Of a stretch of DNA of 64,000 bases, positions 8,210 to 18,037 are shown one piece after another (position 1 is the first letter of the stretch; each line of letters begins with the position of its first letter). The stretch covers positions 14,452 through 78,451 of the forward strand of contig CAZQOQ010000009.1 in NCBI GenBank assembly GCA_964595205.1. The letters are read 5' to 3'. A model generated the notes under the pieces. The model was not told the DNA's origin. It ran no database searches and saw only the letters and a program-made list of their open reading frames with translations. Made by a program: the position numbers and the translations under genes. This DNA is from JADKIH01 sp964595205. GTDB taxonomy: Bacteria > Bacteroidota > Bacteroidia > AKYH767-A > 2013-40CM-41-45.

Positions 8210-8494
8210 CTATTTTCCAATATATTTTTTAAGTGCGTCAACATAAACTTCAAAAGCCCTGATTCCTTTCGGAGTAACTTTACATTTCGTAAGCGGGTAA
8301 TTATCCCGGAACGACTTCTGAACAAGTATGTACCCTGCATCAGAAAGTTTGTTGATCTGTACACTCAGATTTCCAGCAGTCGATTGTGTTTTTTCTTTCA
8401 GGAAAGAAAACTCCGCTTCTTTGACGCTAATCAACACCGACATGATGGCGAGGCGAAGCTGTGAATGAAGCAATGGATCTAATTCTTTAAACAT
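8210..8494 (-). CDS. Winged-helix transcriptional regulator, HTH_34 type
   Basis: A 94-residue winged-helix protein (LHSQLRLAIMSVL, then TAGNLSVQINKLSDAGYI as recognition helix, wing FRDNYPLTKCKVTPKG). This matches the small MarR/ArsR-like class annotated as winged helix DNA-binding domain, which has no metal or ligand domain. It is the last gene of a leftward set: TonB receptor, TPR-like protein, membrane protein, regulator. It lies 62 bp after the membrane protein. In Bacteroidota such regulators often sit in operons with small integral membrane proteins, and local autoregulation is likely but not shown by the sequence. Confidence 0.85.
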   Translation of the reverse strand: MFKELDPLLHSQLRLAIMSVLISVKEAEFSFLKEKTQSTAGNLSVQINKLSDAGYILVQKSFRDNYPLTKCKVTPKGIRAFEVYVDALKKYIGK

Positions 8495-8556
8495 CCGCTG
8501 GGATTAAGTAATTCCTGCTTTTATACTCTACAAATTGACATATTCTTATAAAGAAC

Positions 8557-9147
8557 TTATTTGGCTACGGATGCCATCCTATATTTCCGCCTGAGTAAGT
8601 GACCGGGAATAATATAACCCAGCAAAACAGCAAAAGCCAGAATGACGAGTTGTTGTTCGAACTGAACAAAAAGGGCCGCTATTGCAAACATCCAGTTTAC
8701 GATTCCGCCCAGGATTAACGGTCGAAATTGTATGGATCCACCGGATATAAAGAGCCACGTACCATAAATCAACATGATCATGGGGTAAGTGGAAAGACCG
8801 AGTATTCGCATAGAGCCGAGAACGATAAACAGCGAGACTAAAAATGAAATCAAAACATATTTCATGACATCATTTATATATGATCGTACCTGCAGTTTCC
8901 TGTCATGGCGATATCCATAAATCACCGACAGCACTGCGCCCAGCGGCATAAGTATCAACCATCCGATTCCGTCAATGCCAAGATTCAGTTGCATCAATAT
9001 GAAATGCACCAAACATGCTGCAAACACAAGCCATCCCCATAGCAAAAAATAAAAACTGTTATCTTCAATATCTTCCTTTGCAGTTGTGATCATCTTTTGA
9101 ATGAGCAATAAGCCTTCTTCTTCATTCATTTTTTGTTCCTGTTTCAT
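8557..9147 (-). CDS. Membrane protein with about six helices, unknown function
   Basis: A 196-residue integral membrane protein with about 30 soluble residues at the N-terminus (NEEEGLLLIQKMI) and then six hydrophobic segments (for example YFLLWGWLVFAACLVHFIL and LIYGTWLFISGG). I chose the ATG at 9145-9147 because it lies one base after the stop of the preceding gene and has AGGAC just upstream, which suggests translational coupling; longer starts would run back into that gene. It belongs to a common Bacteroidota group of membrane proteins paired with winged-helix regulators. No catalytic motif is visible. Confidence 0.75.
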   Translation of the reverse strand: MKQEQKMNEEEGLLLIQKMITTAKEDIEDNSFYFLLWGWLVFAACLVHFILMQLNLGIDGIGWLILMPLGAVLSVIYGYRHDRKLQVRSYINDVMKYVLISFLVSLFIVLGSMRILGLSTYPMIMLIYGTWLFISGGSIQFRPLILGGIVNWMFAIAALFVQFEQQLVILAFAVLLGYIIPGHLLRRKYRMASVAK

Positions 9148-9148
9148 G

Positions 9149-9793
9149 TTAGTCCTGTTTTTTACATTGTTCGAGTACTTCAAGAGCTCTCTTCTCACCC
9201 CAATGAGGCATGATGGAATTCGCCGGTTTAAACGTTTTGAATTTTGCTGCCGCTTCTTCTAAAACGGGAAGTGCCTTATCCTTTCCTCCGCCGTATTGTG
9301 CTGGCCGGTACATCAACGAAGTTCCCTTCATCAGGTATGCACGAGGATTTTCTTTGTCGAGTTTAATCGCTTTCTCAATCAGCATACCCGATTGCATTCC
9401 AAGTTTTTGTCCACGCGTCATAGGATCTACAGAAATTTTAACGCCCATGATGAACGACTGCATGACTGCGATTTCAGAGTTATCCGGATTTAATGCGTCG
9501 GCCTTTGAGATTAGCTGATCCGCACGATCAAAATATTCATCCTTCATACTGTTTTCTTCCTGCTTTATTCCAACCATCACCAGGCAAAAAGACTGATAAT
9601 ACAGCGGAAGCCATTCTTTTTGATTAGAGGCGGCAATTCTCTCAAATGCATTACTCGCATTTTGAAATGTCGATGTTACTGTTGCGGAGTCGATCATGGC
9701 AATATTTTTTTCCATGGCCTGCATGTATTTTGCATCCTGGCCGTGTGCCATCTGTGTTAAAAGAATAAACAGACAAATGATTTGTTTCTTCAT
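9149..9793 (-). CDS. Exported TPR-like protein
   Basis: A 214-residue protein with an N-terminal signal peptide (QIICLFILLTQMAHGQ). The helical body has tetratricopeptide-like pairs (LISKADALNPDNSEIAVM and LIEKAIKLDKENPRAYLMKG) and ends with ALPVLEEAAAKFKTF. It is probably a periplasmic scaffold or a partner of the TonB receptor encoded 40 bp upstream, with which it is likely co-transcribed. It ends one base before the membrane protein start. The TPR reading comes from residue pattern only and no specific family is recognised. Confidence 0.7.
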   Translation of the reverse strand: MKKQIICLFILLTQMAHGQDAKYMQAMEKNIAMIDSATVTSTFQNASNAFERIAASNQKEWLPLYYQSFCLVMVGIKQEENSMKDEYFDRADQLISKADALNPDNSEIAVMQSFIMGVKISVDPMTRGQKLGMQSGMLIEKAIKLDKENPRAYLMKGTSLMYRPAQYGGGKDKALPVLEEAAAKFKTFKPANSIMPHWGEKRALEVLEQCKKQD

Positions 9794-9833
9794 GATTTTT
9801 ATTTTTTAAGAATTTATTTAAAGAAATATTTTT

Positions 9834-11966
9834 TCAATTGTACTTATCTGAGTCATCCTGCTGTGAGCCTATGTTAATAAATACGCCTGCGAATAGCATC
9901 CGTGCCGCAGTGGGTCCTACTGCATACCGGTGAGAACCGTCAGAAGAGTAATTATATGTGAAGACATTATTTACTCCGAGGATATTCCCAACAGATAATA
10001 CCACAACAGTAAAATTTTTACCGATGGAAGTCAGGTAACTGAAGTTGAGACTCAGGTTATGATAATCCCTTGTTTGATCACCGAGGTATACAGGATTATT
10101 TGGATTGTAGTAGGGTCGTCCGGAAGAGTAAACATAGGTAAGGCTTGGAGCCAGGCTGATTTTCGGAAAGAAATATTTAAACACAAGGCTGGCGCTGTGC
10201 TTTGCTGCGAATGAAGGCATGGTTTCGACCGGGAAATCACGATAGAGTCTTTTCGTGTCCAGGAAAGAATATGAAATCCAGTAATCAGCCCGACGAAAAG
10301 TTTTTTTGTCGCGGTAAAATAATTCAAAGCCTTTTGCATAACCATAACCGGAATTGTCGACAGTTGAATTTACCGACCTGACCAGGTCGTCGTATTTTTT
10401 ATAATATGTTTCTATCCTGAAAGTCTTGAGATCGCTCACCTGTTGAAAATTTAAAATAAAATGTGTTGCCTTCTCATAACTGAAATCAACGGTTGGGGAA
10501 GCACTGATATAACCAGTTTGAGGTACCTGGTAAAAATTTCCGCTGGCAAATGAGACCTGACTGTACTGACCGGTCTTGTATGCAAGAGAAATTCGGGGAG
10601 CGACGTTTACTCTATCGATCAATTTCGAATTTTCAACTCTAAGTCCGGCCCTGGCAACAAGCTTTGGGGTGATGTAAATATCACCTTCTGCATAAAAAGC
10701 CTCATAAGACTCTTCCATTTTAGTGTCAAGGTTCGGCACCGCTACTTCGTCGACCGGCTTCTGAAACTCGCCGCCAACACGTAAAACCGAAAGCTCTCCG
10801 AGTGAATGTGTGAGGGTTAGTCTCGACTCGAAGAGGTCATTTTTATGATCCACCGGAAACTCATCGATGCGGATGTCGTCGCTGTTGCGACTGTAAGAAG
10901 CGGCAGCATAAAGCGTCCAGTTATGAAATAGAATTTCCTTGTAACTGAATGAAGAATATAAATTTGAATTACCGAGTGTATATTTCAATTTGTTCTCGAG
11001 AAGCGGATCCGATGTATCAGGATAATAGACGCTCAGGTCGCTGACAGTGTAACTGACGAATGCTTTCAGCATGCCGGTCTCAGATGTTTTGCGTCTTAAT
11101 AACACAGAGCCATTCACAGATTCGGGAGGATGAACCCAATCGCGGTTCTGGCTTACGAGCGAAAAATAAGGCATGAGATTCGTATAACCTCCAATGATAC
11201 TGACAGAGGTTCTATTCCATCTTTTGGTATGTCCCAGGCTGGCGCCTACGCTCATCACTCCAACGTTGGTTGAGGTACGGTCAGGCAAATCCTGTGATTC
11301 GAGAATTAATGCGCTCGACATGGCTTGTCCATACTGCGCGGAGTATCCCCCGGTGCTGAATGATATTCCTTTAAACAGGAAGGGAGAAAACCTTCCGCGT
11401 TGAGGAACATCGGGGACAGAAGTAAAATACGGATTGTCGACCAGCAGTCCGTCAATAAATGTCTTCGCTTCATTTGCATCCCCGCCTCTCACATACATTC
11501 CTTCCTTCTCGCCCACTACACCGGTACCTGGAAGCGTCTGCAGGGCACCATAGATATCGCCGTTAGCTCCGGCCGTTGTAACGATGTCGAGCGGCCGGAG
11601 GATTACCATTTTCTTTTCATCGCTTGCCTCGAATGCACCGGCGGCGATTGTCACAGTCTTCAGTTCGTTTATGGCATCTTTTAATTTTATTCTAATCCTG
11701 ATGGTTGCGCTGTCGAGGTTTATTTTTTGTTCCCAGCTCTCGAAGCCGATGAAACTCGCGACCAGCATTCTCTCGCCTGTTTCGGAGGTGGTAAAAGTAA
11801 AGGATCCGTTATTATCGCTTGTAGCTCCATCGTAACTGTCCTTTATAAAAACATTGGCGCCGGGAATTGCGTTTCCTTTTGTATCGGTAATGATTCCGCT
11901 TACGGATGTTTGTGCAAACATTTGCAGATGAGAAATCATCATCAAAAAAAACAGCTTTATACGCAT
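9834..11966 (-). CDS. TonB-dependent receptor with carboxypeptidase-like N-domain
   Basis: A 710-residue outer-membrane receptor. A signal peptide (MRIKLFFLMMISHLQMFA) is followed by a carboxypeptidase regulatory-like domain (SGIITDTKGNAIPGANVFIKD) at about 22-100, a plug (about 120-230, with GALQTLPGTGVVGEKEGMY, VRGGDANEAKTFIDG) and a 22-strand-type barrel. The substrate cannot be told; no SusD partner is present, so a siderophore, metal or peptide is more likely than glycan. The C-terminus runs about ten polar residues past the last aromatic strand. It heads the leftward operon with the TPR, membrane and HTH genes. Confidence 0.88.
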   Translation of the reverse strand: MRIKLFFLMMISHLQMFAQTSVSGIITDTKGNAIPGANVFIKDSYDGATSDNNGSFTFTTSETGERMLVASFIGFESWEQKINLDSATIRIRIKLKDAINELKTVTIAAGAFEASDEKKMVILRPLDIVTTAGANGDIYGALQTLPGTGVVGEKEGMYVRGGDANEAKTFIDGLLVDNPYFTSVPDVPQRGRFSPFLFKGISFSTGGYSAQYGQAMSSALILESQDLPDRTSTNVGVMSVGASLGHTKRWNRTSVSIIGGYTNLMPYFSLVSQNRDWVHPPESVNGSVLLRRKTSETGMLKAFVSYTVSDLSVYYPDTSDPLLENKLKYTLGNSNLYSSFSYKEILFHNWTLYAAASYSRNSDDIRIDEFPVDHKNDLFESRLTLTHSLGELSVLRVGGEFQKPVDEVAVPNLDTKMEESYEAFYAEGDIYITPKLVARAGLRVENSKLIDRVNVAPRISLAYKTGQYSQVSFASGNFYQVPQTGYISASPTVDFSYEKATHFILNFQQVSDLKTFRIETYYKKYDDLVRSVNSTVDNSGYGYAKGFELFYRDKKTFRRADYWISYSFLDTKRLYRDFPVETMPSFAAKHSASLVFKYFFPKISLAPSLTYVYSSGRPYYNPNNPVYLGDQTRDYHNLSLNFSYLTSIGKNFTVVVLSVGNILGVNNVFTYNYSSDGSHRYAVGPTAARMLFAGVFINIGSQQDDSDKYN

Positions 11967-12150
11967 TTGACTTTTTTCTGAATTTACAGTTTATAACAGT
12001 CTTTTGTTTTTAATACGGATCAGGAATATATCATTAACAAAAGGCAAAAACAATTTGAGCCTGCAAACATAAACTACTTTATAATATAAACCAAATACTT
12101 TTTATTGATGAAACAAAAAAGAATACTGTTAAAAAACGAGAAAAAATCGG

Positions 12151-13119
12151 CTAAACGAAGCTGGTAATACCGAAGACTTCCCTGGACACCCAGCCTTTAC
12201 CCCAATCATTGACTTCTTCGGAATTCCAGAGTTCAGGGTAGAAAATTCTTTTTTGAAAACGCGGAGGAAGATATTTCTGCCAGTTGGTTCCGCCCGTAGC
12301 TTTGATGTCTTCGGGATCTTTCTGAAGATAACGTACAGCAGATTTATAATGGCTTAACGGCCAGTTTACGTTTACGTTTACATCGAGCAGCTTCATAAGT
12401 CCGATGAGCCCGGGGTCGCGCTGATCGGCTTCAGGTAGGCGTTTAAATAATTGCCAGAGATTCGCCGTGCGTTTTTCTTCGGCAAGTTTCACGAGTGAAT
12501 CGGAATATTTCTCTTCGAACTGCTCCAGCGTAAGCGTCTTTTTGCCTGTTGCGAGTTCTGTGGCTCCTGCCTTCCAGTAAATGAACTCAAACATATCCTT
12601 TAAGGAAGAATCCTTATTGAATTTTTGACGGTGATCCTTACTTACCAGTTGAATGAAATCGGTAGCACAAATTTCTATCATCCTGTACTGTGCACTCTGA
12701 AAGCCACTTGCGGGAAGCAGGCTCATGCGGAATTTCAAAAACTGGTCCTGCTCCATTCCGGCAACCATGATATCGAACGACCGCACAAGATTTTCAAAAT
12801 AATTATTGATACGCGCAATCCTGAGTCTGAAAAAAGCAAGTGTCGCATCAGACTCCCTGCTTAGCTGCTCAAATTCATTCAGGCAAAGTTTGAAATACAG
12901 TTCTGTGATCTGGTGATAGATGATAAATATCTCTTCGTCGGGAAAACTCGTGCGGGGATTTTGCAAAGACAGCAGTGTATCGACATGAACATAATCCCAA
13001 TAGGTCAGATAATCAGCATACAACAATCCATCGAGATACGAGATGAGATCCTGCCCCATGGCAGAATATTTCTTTTCCAGCGCTTCGATTCGCTTAACGA
13101 CTTCCGGTTTCAATTCCAT
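12151..13119 (-). CDS. kynA: Tryptophan 2,3-dioxygenase family protein
   Basis: A heme enzyme that opens the indole ring of L-tryptophan to N-formylkynurenine. Family marks are YLTYWDYVHVDTLLSLQ, the substrate-side YHQITELYFKLCLNEF, RMSLLPASGFQSAQYRMIE, the heme-ligand helix in WPLSHYKSAVRYL, and GGTNWQKYLPPRF near the C-terminus. It is 322 residues, slightly longer than many bacterial forms. No other kynurenine-pathway gene lies nearby. A weak TACCTTGC element four bases before the ATG may be its promoter. Confidence 0.88.
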   Translation of the reverse strand: MELKPEVVKRIEALEKKYSAMGQDLISYLDGLLYADYLTYWDYVHVDTLLSLQNPRTSFPDEEIFIIYHQITELYFKLCLNEFEQLSRESDATLAFFRLRIARINNYFENLVRSFDIMVAGMEQDQFLKFRMSLLPASGFQSAQYRMIEICATDFIQLVSKDHRQKFNKDSSLKDMFEFIYWKAGATELATGKKTLTLEQFEEKYSDSLVKLAEEKRTANLWQLFKRLPEADQRDPGLIGLMKLLDVNVNVNWPLSHYKSAVRYLQKDPEDIKATGGTNWQKYLPPRFQKRIFYPELWNSEEVNDWGKGWVSREVFGITSFV

Positions 13120-13308
13120 GGGAGCAAGGTAAACAATTTGAAAAGAAGATTAAAAATGGATATGGAGTGAAATAAAATACGTTAAATCATTTTTCCTGGC
13201 CCAACGCCTGTCATATACCGAATTCATCCATGTTCCATTTTAATTTTACCTTCATTATTAATTCTCAATTATTGCATAAACTTGCAGGAAATTTAAACCA
13301 CTTAATAC

Positions 13309-13731
13309 ATGAAAAACACGCTATCAATCCTTACTATCTTATTATTCACAGGTCTGGCAACCTATGCTCAGCCGAAAATGACTTCCTGGCCTGAATTAAA
13401 AACCTTTCATGGTGTCATGTCTCAGACTTTTCATCCAAGTGAAGAAGGAAATCTTGAACCCATAAAATCAAGAGCTACTGAAATGAAAGAAAAAGCCTAT
13501 GCCTTAGCTGATTCAAAAATCCCGGCAGAATTTAATAACGACAAAATAAAAGCTGCAGTGAATGAATTGAAGGTCGAGACAACTAAAATGGAAAAATTAG
13601 TAAAAGATAAAAGTACCGATAAAGAAATCACCACTCAGCTTTCCACCGTCCATGATACATTTCACAAGATTGTAGGATTATGTTCGACACAGGATGAGCA
13701 TCATGACGACACTGACGGAAAGAAGGAATAA
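13309..13731 (+). CDS. Small exported helical protein with His pairs
   Basis: A 140-residue protein with a signal peptide (LSILTILLFTGLATYAQ) and an otherwise helical body. Paired histidines occur at FHGVMSQTFHP near the mature N-terminus and at VHDTFHKIVGLC near the C-terminus. The spacing looks like a four-helix bundle of the cytochrome c'/b562 shape, but CxxCH is absent, so no covalent heme is expected. A His-rich acidic tail (DEHHDDTD) could bind metal. It is a single gene closed by a strong hairpin at 13762. Function unknown; the fold is inference. Confidence 0.7.
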   Translation: MKNTLSILTILLFTGLATYAQPKMTSWPELKTFHGVMSQTFHPSEEGNLEPIKSRATEMKEKAYALADSKIPAEFNNDKIKAAVNELKVETTKMEKLVKDKSTDKEITTQLSTVHDTFHKIVGLCSTQDEHHDDTDGKKE

Positions 13732-13761
13732 GACAAAAAGTAATATCTGCCTGATATTATT

Positions 13762-13797
13762 AAAAAGCGATTGCAATTTACTTGTAATCGCTTTTTT
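13762..13797 (+). terminator. Intrinsic terminator
   Basis: AAAAAGCGATT (13762-13772) pairs with AATCGCTTTTT (13786-13796), and the stem extends inward to about 15 bp with one G-U pair around a TTTAC loop. The hairpin is followed by T-rich sequence. It closes the 13309 gene. The rest of the gap to 14016 holds no gene. Confidence 0.8.
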
Positions 13798-14015
13798 CAT
13801 TTATTCCGGATGGCAGGACAGGATTTTGAGATCCGCTATTACCTATCTTTCCCGGAAGACAGTCAGCACGATATGAGTTTTTAAGCCTTTTCCGGGGTTT
13901 TTTCTACATCCTTTTTAAATCTTAATAACCTGTTAATTCTTCAGGTTCAACTTCCTTTTATTCCTTTAGTTAATATATTTGTCGATACTAAACTATCTAA
14001 CCAATAAATACAGCC

Positions 14016-14723
14016 ATGACTACTGGAAAAAAATTATTTACTGCATTATTATGTTTCATTTCAATAAACACTTTCGCACAAACAACTGACGAAATCGTAA
14101 ACAATCACATCAATGCAGTTGGAGGAAAAGAAAACTGGGAAAAAGTAAAATCAATCCGGATGGAAAATACCCTTAAATCTCAGGGAGGTGAAATAAAAGT
14201 CACCATCGTTCAAATCGATAAGAAAGCAATCCGCCAGGATATTTCTGTAATGGGAATGACAGGATACAGCATCATCAATACCACCGAAGGCTGGAGTTAT
14301 ATGCCCTGGGCCGGTCATACCAAACCCGAAGCGATGACTGCTGATGACGTGAAAAACTCCCAGGATGAACTGTATATCCAGGACGAGTTTATTACTTACA
14401 AAGAATTAAATAAAACGATCGAATCGTTTGGCAAAGATGAAATCGAAGGAACTGAGTGTTACAAAGTGAAAATGACTGACAAAAACGGTAAAGAAACCAC
14501 GTATTATCTGGACGCAACAAGTTATTTCATTATTAAACAGACTCAGAAAGAAATCGCCGACGGTAAAGAGAGAGAAAGCTCAACAACATTTGCAGATTAT
14601 AAAAAATTACCCGAAGGCATCGTGTTTCCAATGAGTATTGCAAGTGATTGGGGCGAAGCACAAATCACTAAACTCGAAATTAATCCGTCTATCGACGAGT
14701 CAATATTCAAGGTTACCCAGTGA
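14016..14723 (+). CDS. Exported LolA-like outer-membrane lipoprotein-sorting protein
   Basis: A 235-residue protein with a signal peptide (LFTALLCFISINTFAQ) and a beta-rich body typical of the LolA/LppX superfamily annotated in Bacteroidota as outer membrane lipoprotein-sorting protein: NNHINAVGGKENWEKVKSIR, a middle EIEGTECYKVKMTDKNGKE, and YYLDATSYFIIKQT. It probably binds a lipid or lipoprotein in the periplasm. It stands alone, 141 bp before the propeller protein, so it is not clearly part of a Lol operon. Confidence 0.75.
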   Translation: MTTGKKLFTALLCFISINTFAQTTDEIVNNHINAVGGKENWEKVKSIRMENTLKSQGGEIKVTIVQIDKKAIRQDISVMGMTGYSIINTTEGWSYMPWAGHTKPEAMTADDVKNSQDELYIQDEFITYKELNKTIESFGKDEIEGTECYKVKMTDKNGKETTYYLDATSYFIIKQTQKEIADGKERESSTTFADYKKLPEGIVFPMSIASDWGEAQITKLEINPSIDESIFKVTQ

Positions 14724-14864
14724 TATTCCTTATCAATTTATTGTGATATTAATAAAAGCTCAGAATCTGAAAGTGGTTCTTATTTGATCATTCCGTGAAA
14801 GCCTTTTCATTGAAGCAGGCTTCCGGATGTATATCATTCATTCTTAAATCACATAATCCAAACA

Positions 14865-17800
14865 ATGAAAAAAATTATAGCTTCCGTTTTCCTCCTTTAT
14901 TCGATTAACACACAGGCACAATCAACCATCAATGCGTCCATGTTTGGCACCATGGAAGCCCGTCATCTCGGGCCGGGAACCACCAGCGGAAGAATTACAG
15001 CAATCGATGGTGTGAATAAGGATGAAGGCAAGACTTTATACGTCGGCACTGCCGGTGGTGGTGTGTGGAAATCCACAAATGCAGGAGCTTCCTATAAGCC
15101 GATGTTTGATAAATATTGCCAGTCAATCGGAGCCATTGCAATTGACCAGAATAATCCGAAAATAGTTTATGTAGGAACCGGAGAAAGTAATATGAGGAAT
15201 TCAGTATCGATCGGCAACGGAATGTACAAGACTACCGATGGCGGCGATAACTGGAAAAAGATCGGGCTGGACAGTTCCGAACACATCTCGAAAATCATTA
15301 TCAGCCCGGACAACTCCAATATTATTTACGTAGCCGTTCCAGGCGCGCTATGGAGCAACAGTAAGAACAGAGGCCTTTATAAATCAACCAACGGCGGAGA
15401 GACGTGGGAGAAAATATTTTACATCAATGATCTTACCGGTTGCGCGGATCTTTTGATTGACCCGACGAATCCGAATATCCTGTTTGCTTCCATGTGGCAA
15501 TTCAGACGTCAGCCATTCAGCTTCAATTCAGGCGGAATGGGCAGCGGCTTATACAAGAGTACAGATGCAGGAAAAACCTGGAGAGAAATTAAAAACGGTT
15601 TACCCGAAAAGCCATTCGGAAGAATTGCAATGACACTTGCACCAAGCGATCCCAAACAAATGGTTGCAATCGTTGAAAGCAATAAAACCGGGTTGTATAT
15701 TTCTTCTGATGGAGGAGAGACATGGAAAAACCAGAGTGCGACAATGAATGTCTGCGCCCGTCCTTTTTATTTCAGCACGATTGCCATCGACCCAAAAGAT
15801 CCGAAACGTGTTTATCGCCCTGCGTTTCAGTTTGCCTACAGCAACGACGGAGGGTATTCATTTTCTGAAGCGAGCTACGACGGCGGCTGGGTGCACAGCG
15901 ATATGCATGCTTTGTGGATCAATCCGGTGAATACTAACATTCTCTACCTGGGCACAGACGGAGGAATTTACGTTAGCATCGACAAAGGATCAACCTGGCA
16001 GTTTAACCAGGGGCTGCCTGTCGGACAATTCTATCACGTTGCCATCGATAATAAAGAACCTTACAACGTATACGGCGGTCTGCAGGACAATGGCAGCTGG
16101 ATGGCGCCAAGCGCGACTCCGGGAGAGATCGGAAATGCAAACTGGTACAGGGTTGGCGGTGGTGACGGTTTCTGGACGGTTCCCGATGCAGATGGAAAAG
16201 TGTTGTACTCAGAATACCAGGGTGGAAATATGTCGCGCGTGAATATTTCAAACATGAAATCCGAATTCATTCAGCCGCAGAAAACCAGTAAGGAAGAAAA
16301 ACTCAGATGGAATTGGAATACACCAATTGTAACGGGAACGAAAAATCCAAAGAACCTGTATGTGGGTGCGCAGTATTTATATAAGTCGGGCGACCAGGGA
16401 AGGAACTGGACGAGAATTTCTCCCGATCTGACGACAAACAATAAGAACAAGCAAAAGCAGGAAGAGAGCGGCGGACTGAGCGAGGATAACACATCAGCAG
16501 AAAATCACTGCACAATTTTTACGATTGCTGAATCACCGTTTGACGAGAAAGTAATCTGGGTTGGAACAGACGACGGAAATCTTCAGTACACGACCGATGC
16601 AGGTACAACATGGACAAACGTTTCGGCGAATGTTGCAAAGTGCGGCATTGCGAGTCAGTCGTGGGTGAGCAGCATTCAACTTTCATCATTCGACAAAAAT
16701 GTAATTTATGCAACGTTCGACAATCACATGTATGGCGACTTTTATACGTACCTCGGAAAGAGTACGGATATGGGAAAGACGTGGACGAGGATAAACAGTA
16801 CAGAGTTTACGGGCTTTGCACATAAGATCAAGGAGGATCCGGAGAATAAAAATCTACTGTTTCTCGGAACGGAGATGGGACTGTTTGCGACACTCGATGG
16901 CGGAACAAACTGGTTCAGGATGAAAAGTAATATTCCGGAGTATGCTTTGGTTCGTGATATTCAGATTCACCCGAAAACTCACGACCTTGTGATTGGTACT
17001 CATGGAAGAGGAATCATTATTCTTGATGATATCCGCCCGATCCGGAACCTGGTGAAAGATATCCAGGAACAGGATGTATATTTTTTCCCGACGCCGGATA
17101 TAACCCTTAAGAGCGGAAATTTCGGCTGGGGCGGTCCAATGGTTTCGGGAGGATGGTGGGCACCGAATCCTCCGTCGATACCGGCGTTTACATATTACCT
17201 GAAACAGAGACTTAGTTCTGGGAAAGTAGAAGTAGAAGTTTACAATGATAAGAACGAACTCCTGCAATCAATGCCGGGAACCGTTAGGAAAGGAATTAAT
17301 AAAGTGACGTGGAACCTGAGAGGTACGCCTCCCAAAGTGGCCGCAGGAAGTACCAAAATGGATGGTGCCGGATTTACGGCTCCGATGGTGTTGCCCGGAA
17401 CATATACCGTGAAGTTGATCGTAAACGGTAAGACATATACCAGCAAGGTGAATTGTGTTCATGACGCTGAGAATAAGGACCTGACAATTGAAGACAGGAA
17501 ATTAGTCTATGATAAGTCGATGCAGCTTCAGAAATTATACGTCGATGTCAATAAAACGATAGACAGCATTTCAATTTTCCAGAAGCGATTAAAAGCGGAT
17601 ACTGTCGCCTATGCAAAGAATAAGAATGCAAAGATGTTCTATGATGATTTACAGAAAGTAAAGGCAGAGCTGATGGCGACGAAGAAGACATCCATTTTTG
17701 CAGATGAGGAAAGAGTTCGCGAAAAGGTGTCGAATCTATATGGCATCTTCTGCGGCATAGAAGCGCGTCCGAATTCCATACAGATGGAAGCCATCGATGT

Positions 17801-17915
17801 ATTGCAAACCGAATACAATGTACAGGCAGATAATTTCTCGAAGACGGTTTCGAAACACATTTCCAAAATGCCGGATCTGATGAATCCGTTGAGTCCGGTG
17901 AAGGATGTGAATTGA
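14865..17915 (+). CDS. Exported VPS10/sortilin-like beta-propeller protein (BNR repeats)
   Basis: A 1016-residue protein with a short signal peptide (MKKIIASVFLLYSINTQAQ) followed by many BNR/Asp-box motifs such as STNAGASYKPM, TTDGGDNWKKI, STNGGETWEKI and SSDGGETWKNQ, spread over residues about 50-700. This is the large two-propeller architecture often labelled glycosyl hydrolase or VPS10 domain protein in Bacteroidota. The last 250 residues form a beta-sandwich-like segment (GTVRKGINKVTWNLRGTPP) and a helical tail. No sialidase catalytic residues are evident, so a binding role is as likely as hydrolysis. A T9SS sorting domain is not seen. Confidence 0.8.
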   Translation: MKKIIASVFLLYSINTQAQSTINASMFGTMEARHLGPGTTSGRITAIDGVNKDEGKTLYVGTAGGGVWKSTNAGASYKPMFDKYCQSIGAIAIDQNNPKIVYVGTGESNMRNSVSIGNGMYKTTDGGDNWKKIGLDSSEHISKIIISPDNSNIIYVAVPGALWSNSKNRGLYKSTNGGETWEKIFYINDLTGCADLLIDPTNPNILFASMWQFRRQPFSFNSGGMGSGLYKSTDAGKTWREIKNGLPEKPFGRIAMTLAPSDPKQMVAIVESNKTGLYISSDGGETWKNQSATMNVCARPFYFSTIAIDPKDPKRVYRPAFQFAYSNDGGYSFSEASYDGGWVHSDMHALWINPVNTNILYLGTDGGIYVSIDKGSTWQFNQGLPVGQFYHVAIDNKEPYNVYGGLQDNGSWMAPSATPGEIGNANWYRVGGGDGFWTVPDADGKVLYSEYQGGNMSRVNISNMKSEFIQPQKTSKEEKLRWNWNTPIVTGTKNPKNLYVGAQYLYKSGDQGRNWTRISPDLTTNNKNKQKQEESGGLSEDNTSAENHCTIFTIAESPFDEKVIWVGTDDGNLQYTTDAGTTWTNVSANVAKCGIASQSWVSSIQLSSFDKNVIYATFDNHMYGDFYTYLGKSTDMGKTWTRINSTEFTGFAHKIKEDPENKNLLFLGTEMGLFATLDGGTNWFRMKSNIPEYALVRDIQIHPKTHDLVIGTHGRGIIILDDIRPIRNLVKDIQEQDVYFFPTPDITLKSGNFGWGGPMVSGGWWAPNPPSIPAFTYYLKQRLSSGKVEVEVYNDKNELLQSMPGTVRKGINKVTWNLRGTPPKVAAGSTKMDGAGFTAPMVLPGTYTVKLIVNGKTYTSKVNCVHDAENKDLTIEDRKLVYDKSMQLQKLYVDVNKTIDSISIFQKRLKADTVAYAKNKNAKMFYDDLQKVKAELMATKKTSIFADEERVREKVSNLYGIFCGIEARPNSIQMEAIDVLQTEYNVQADNFSKTVSKHISKMPDLMNPLSPVKDVN

Positions 17916-17934
17916 TTTAAAAAAATATACATTG

Positions 17935-17979
17935 AAATGCCCGGTTTGTAATTACAGGCCGGGCATTTATTTTTATTTG
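17935..17979 (+). terminator. Intrinsic terminator after the propeller gene
   Basis: AAATGCCCGG (17935-17944) pairs perfectly with CCGGGCATTT (17959-17968), followed by a T-rich run TATTTTTATTTG. It ends just before the sigma-factor promoter and separates the two units. Confidence 0.8.
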
Positions 17980-18004
17980 TTTGATCTACTTCTTTTTATA
18001 TTTG
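17977..18004 (+). promoter_or_regulatory. Promoter of the ECF sigma operon
   Basis: TATATTTG (17997-18004) matches TAnnTTTG exactly, with a TTG at 17977-17979 placed 17 bp upstream as -33. Transcription would begin near 18009, so a start codon at 17981 is excluded and the TTG at 18038 becomes the likely start of the sigma factor. Confidence 0.5.
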
Positions 18005-18037
18005 CCTTCTCTCTCTAATTTATTTTTCTCAAACTTC

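Noticed and set aside
16854..17267. Leftward 137-codon frame inside the propeller gene
   Set aside because: It is a shadow of the rightward BNR-repeat gene, lacking promoter and domain support.
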